A stretch of 64,000 bases of DNA, taken from NCBI GenBank assembly GCA_963712595.1, contig CAVQIM010000001.1:248001-312000 (forward strand), written 5' to 3'. The translations under genes and the position numbers were made by a program. The notes under the pieces are model-generated. The model ran no database searches, had not been told where the DNA came from, and saw nothing but the letters and a program-made list of their open reading frames with translations. Position 1 is the stretch's first letter. Each line of letters starts with the position of its first letter. The DNA is from VRUE01 sp963712595. Lineage in GTDB: Bacteria; Actinomycetota; Thermoleophilia; Solirubrobacterales; 70-9. Shown here in pieces: positions 62,182 through 64,000 of the stretch.

Positions 62182-62889
62182 CTAACCGGGGCCGATGCCG
62201 CCGGAGCTACCGCCGGTGGTGCCGCCGCCTTCGGCGCCGCCGCCCGCACCTTCGGCCGTGCCGCCGGCGCCACCGGTTTCGGGGGCCGGTTCTGGCGCGA
62301 CTTCCGGTTCGGGTTCGATCACTTCGGGTTCGACCGCTTCCGGGGCTTCGGCCGATCCCGTTTCACCGGATTCGGGAGCCGCCGTGACCGGCGGTGCACT
62401 CGGACCTTCGCCGCATTCTTCGAAGCCGTATTCCTGCGCCGCCGCCTGGAAGGAGGCGAGCGCCGAGGAGGCGTTCGATTCGGCGACTTCGAGGCCGGCG
62501 GTATCGCCACGCTCGCTGGCGAGTTTGACTTCGCCCTCCGCTTTCGCCAGCTCTTCGGCCGCGGCGGAGAATTCGGAGTAGCCGGCGCTTTCGCTGGGCG
62601 CGCCGAGGTTGTTCAGGCTGCCGACCATGCCGCTGTAGAGGTCAGCGACCTGGCCGGCCGGGCTGCCGCTTTCGGCGCTGCTGGTGCCGACCGTGCCCAC
62701 CGCTGCGTTGACCTCGGCGCAGATCGCGTCGCCCTGTTCGATCAGCTCAGCCTTGCTCAGCACCGCAGTCGTCGTCACCGCGGCCGGCGGCGGCGCCGAT
62801 TCGGTCGAGTCGTCTCCCCCGCCCCCACAGCCGGCGACGATCAGGGCCGCCGCGGGCAGCACGGCAATCCATGTCTGGCGAAGCTTCAC
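62182..62889 (-). CDS. Putative lipoprotein with helical domain and acidic/glycine tail
   Basis: 235-residue protein; signal peptide with lipobox LIVAGCGGGG. A helical domain (ELIEQGDAICAEVNAAVGTV, ELAKAEGEVKLASERGDTAG, AAQEYGFEECGEGP) has two cysteines, like the exported protein at 21135. A long low-complexity tail follows, first Glu/Pro rich (EAVEPEVIEPEPEVAPEPAP), then Gly rich. It is cell-surface anchored by prediction. Function unknown. Confidence 0.8.
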   Translation of the reverse strand: MKLRQTWIAVLPAAALIVAGCGGGGDDSTESAPPPAAVTTTAVLSKAELIEQGDAICAEVNAAVGTVGTSSAESGSPAGQVADLYSGMVGSLNNLGAPSESAGYSEFSAAAEELAKAEGEVKLASERGDTAGLEVAESNASSALASFQAAAQEYGFEECGEGPSAPPVTAAPESGETGSAEAPEAVEPEVIEPEPEVAPEPAPETGGAGGTAEGAGGGAEGGGTTGGSSGGIGPG

Positions 62890-62944
62890 GAGTGGGCGAA
62901 GCTAGCAAAGCGATCAGTCGCCCAAGCAGGGAGGACTTCCTCAG

Positions 62945-63015
62945 CTGCGGCCCAGGGACTCGAACCCCGACTACCTCGTCCAGAGCGAGGCGTGCTGCCA
63001 TTACACCAGGCCGCA
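62945..63015 (-). tRNA. tRNA-Gln (CUG)
   Basis: Minus-strand cloverleaf of 71 nt: acceptor TGCGGCC / GGCCGCA, discriminator G, D-arm around GGTGTAATGGCAGCAC, anticodon stem CCTCG / CGAGG with loop CTCTGGA (anticodon CTG), and T-arm GGGGTTCGAGTCCC. The U1-A72 start is typical of bacterial tRNA-Gln. CCA is not encoded. Confidence 0.95.
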
Positions 63016-63045
63016 AGGATCAGGCCTGAGGATATCCGCTCGCCG

Positions 63046-64000
63046 CTAGGAGATCGCCGCAAGGTCGCTGCTGGGATCGGCGATGCGGTCCTTTGCCGCG
63101 GATACGTCGACTTTGTCGGCGAGCATGCGGCGAGCTTCGGCCAGGTCCTCGGAGCGCTCGACGCTGAGGGCGCCCGCCACGCGACCGTCCTTCAGGTACC
63201 AGACCGAGAACTCGCCGGCGTCGCGATCTCCGCGCCAGACCTCCTCGTCCCATTCGGAGGCGGGACCGACGTACTCGAGGCTCGCCCAGTCGGCGAGGTC
63301 GCTGAAGAAGTACGGGACAACCTCGTAGTCGCGCTCCTCGCCGAGCAGGTTGCCGGCGGCGTGCATCCCCTGCTGCATCGCCACGTCCCAGTGCTCGACC
63401 CGCAGCCGGCGGCCATGGACGACGCTGTCGTAGGAGCAGCAGTCGCCAGCGGCGTAGATGCCCTCGGCCGAGGTCCGTAGCTTCGAGTCGCAGACGATCC
63501 CGTCGTCGACCTCGAGCCCGGCGCGCTGCGCGAGCATCGCATCGGGCCGCACGCCGGCGCCGACCACCACCGCGTCGCAATCGATCGCCAGGCCGCTCTT
63601 GGTGACCACGGCGCCGACCCGGCCGTCGCCCTCGTAGGCCTCCAGCTCCTCGCCGCCGTGGATCGTGACGCCCTTCGACTCGAGCAGCTCGTGGAACCAG
63701 CGCCCGGCGTCCTCGCCGAAGGTTCGGGAGAGGGCCACGTCCTCCATCGTCACGATCGTGCACTTGGTGCCGCGCGCGGTCAGCGAGGCGGCCACCTCGG
63801 CGCCGATGTAGCTGCCGCCGATCAGGACGACGTGCTCGGCCGCCTCAGCGTCAGCGCGGATCGCGTCGGAGTTGCCGAAGGCGCGCAGGTAGTGGATGCC
63901 CTCGTTCTCGGCGCCCTCGACGCGGAGGATGTTGACCATCGCTCCGGTGGCGATCAGCGCCTTGCCGAAGGCGACCTCCTCCCCGCCCTGCAGCTTCGCC
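63046..64000 (-). CDS. FAD/NAD(P)-dependent oxidoreductase (ferredoxin reductase-like), 5' end missing
   Basis: The reading frame continues to the right edge of the window (upstream codons read LQGGEEVAFGKALIATGA), so the N-terminal FAD-binding part is outside. Visible: NAD-binding Rossmann motif VVLIGGSYIGAEVAASL, FAD-contacting TSAEGIYAAGDCCSYDS, and a C-terminal domain (VWYLKDGRVAGALSVERSED). It matches the group of rhodocoxin/ferredoxin-type reductases and AIF-like proteins. A role in passing electrons from NAD(P)H to a small iron-sulfur protein is likely. Confidence 0.88.
   Translation of the reverse strand, partial: AKLQGGEEVAFGKALIATGAMVNILRVEGAENEGIHYLRAFGNSDAIRADAEAAEHVVLIGGSYIGAEVAASLTARGTKCTIVTMEDVALSRTFGEDAGRWFHELLESKGVTIHGGEELEAYEGDGRVGAVVTKSGLAIDCDAVVVGAGVRPDAMLAQRAGLEVDDGIVCDSKLRTSAEGIYAAGDCCSYDSVVHGRRLRVEHWDVAMQQGMHAAGNLLGEERDYEVVPYFFSDLADWASLEYVGPASEWDEEVWRGDRDAGEFSVWYLKDGRVAGALSVERSEDLAEARRMLADKVDVSAAKDRIADPSSDLAAIS

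Overview
The window looks like a chromosomal segment of a high-GC actinobacterium of the class Thermoleophilia, probably Solirubrobacterales. The case rests on very high GC content, frequent GTG starts, actinobacterial gene orders (alaS-ruvX-mltG-aroE, aroQ-pepP, aspS-hisS), and the kind of secreted proteins present: a short N-terminal anchor followed by low-complexity tails, collagen-like repeats, and very large exported proteins. No prophage, transposase, rRNA or CRISPR array was seen. This placement is an inference from gene content, not a phylogeny.

Layout. 1-0.9 kb: start of an exported protein, a small hypothetical and an XRE regulator. 1.1-4.5 kb: a tightly overlapping minus-strand operon nusB - small ORF - polyprenyl synthase - dxs (isoprenoid precursors). 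4.7-18.7 kb: an all-minus-strand block of exported proteins. It is bounded at both ends by paralogous AT-rich genes in the same orientation and contains three copies of a second secreted family, a PEBP-like lipoprotein, two giant exported proteins and a collagen-like protein. 19-24.7 kb: a double-TetR regulator, efp, an SDR, an M42 peptidase and a diguanylate cyclase. 24.7-34 kb: shikimate pathway (aroE, aroC, fused aroK-aroB, aroQ) with pepP, mltG, ruvX and alaS, all on the minus strand. 34-36 kb: an ECF sigma factor fused to a zinc anti-sigma-like domain and a membrane segment, followed by a small exported protein. 36-44 kb: an IscU-MnmA fusion, a structured non-coding stretch, aspS, hisS, an MBL hydrolase, a formiminotransferase and an M29 aminopeptidase. 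44-48 kb: tRNA-Met(CAU), a secreted protein, hisF, hisH and thrC.

48.2-52.4 kb is the most unusual stretch. It holds a divergent LeuRS-like gene whose editing and amino-acid-binding motifs have changed, a GNAT gene with its own near-consensus promoter giving an almost leaderless mRNA, and a roughly 417-nt non-coding transcription unit with its own promoter and a strong intrinsic terminator. 52-57.7 kb: a methyltransferase and a glycan cluster (GtrA, GT39-type glycosyltransferase, GH92 alpha-mannosidase). 57.7-64 kb: an exported protein, a two-gene heterodimeric ABC exporter with one degenerate ATP site, a lipoprotein, tRNA-Gln(CUG) and the end of an FAD oxidoreductase.

Four hairpin elements of about 45-51 nt occur in the window. 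Two share the same arms, and one of these lies in frame inside the second ABC transporter gene, where it encodes an extra loop of the nucleotide-binding domain.
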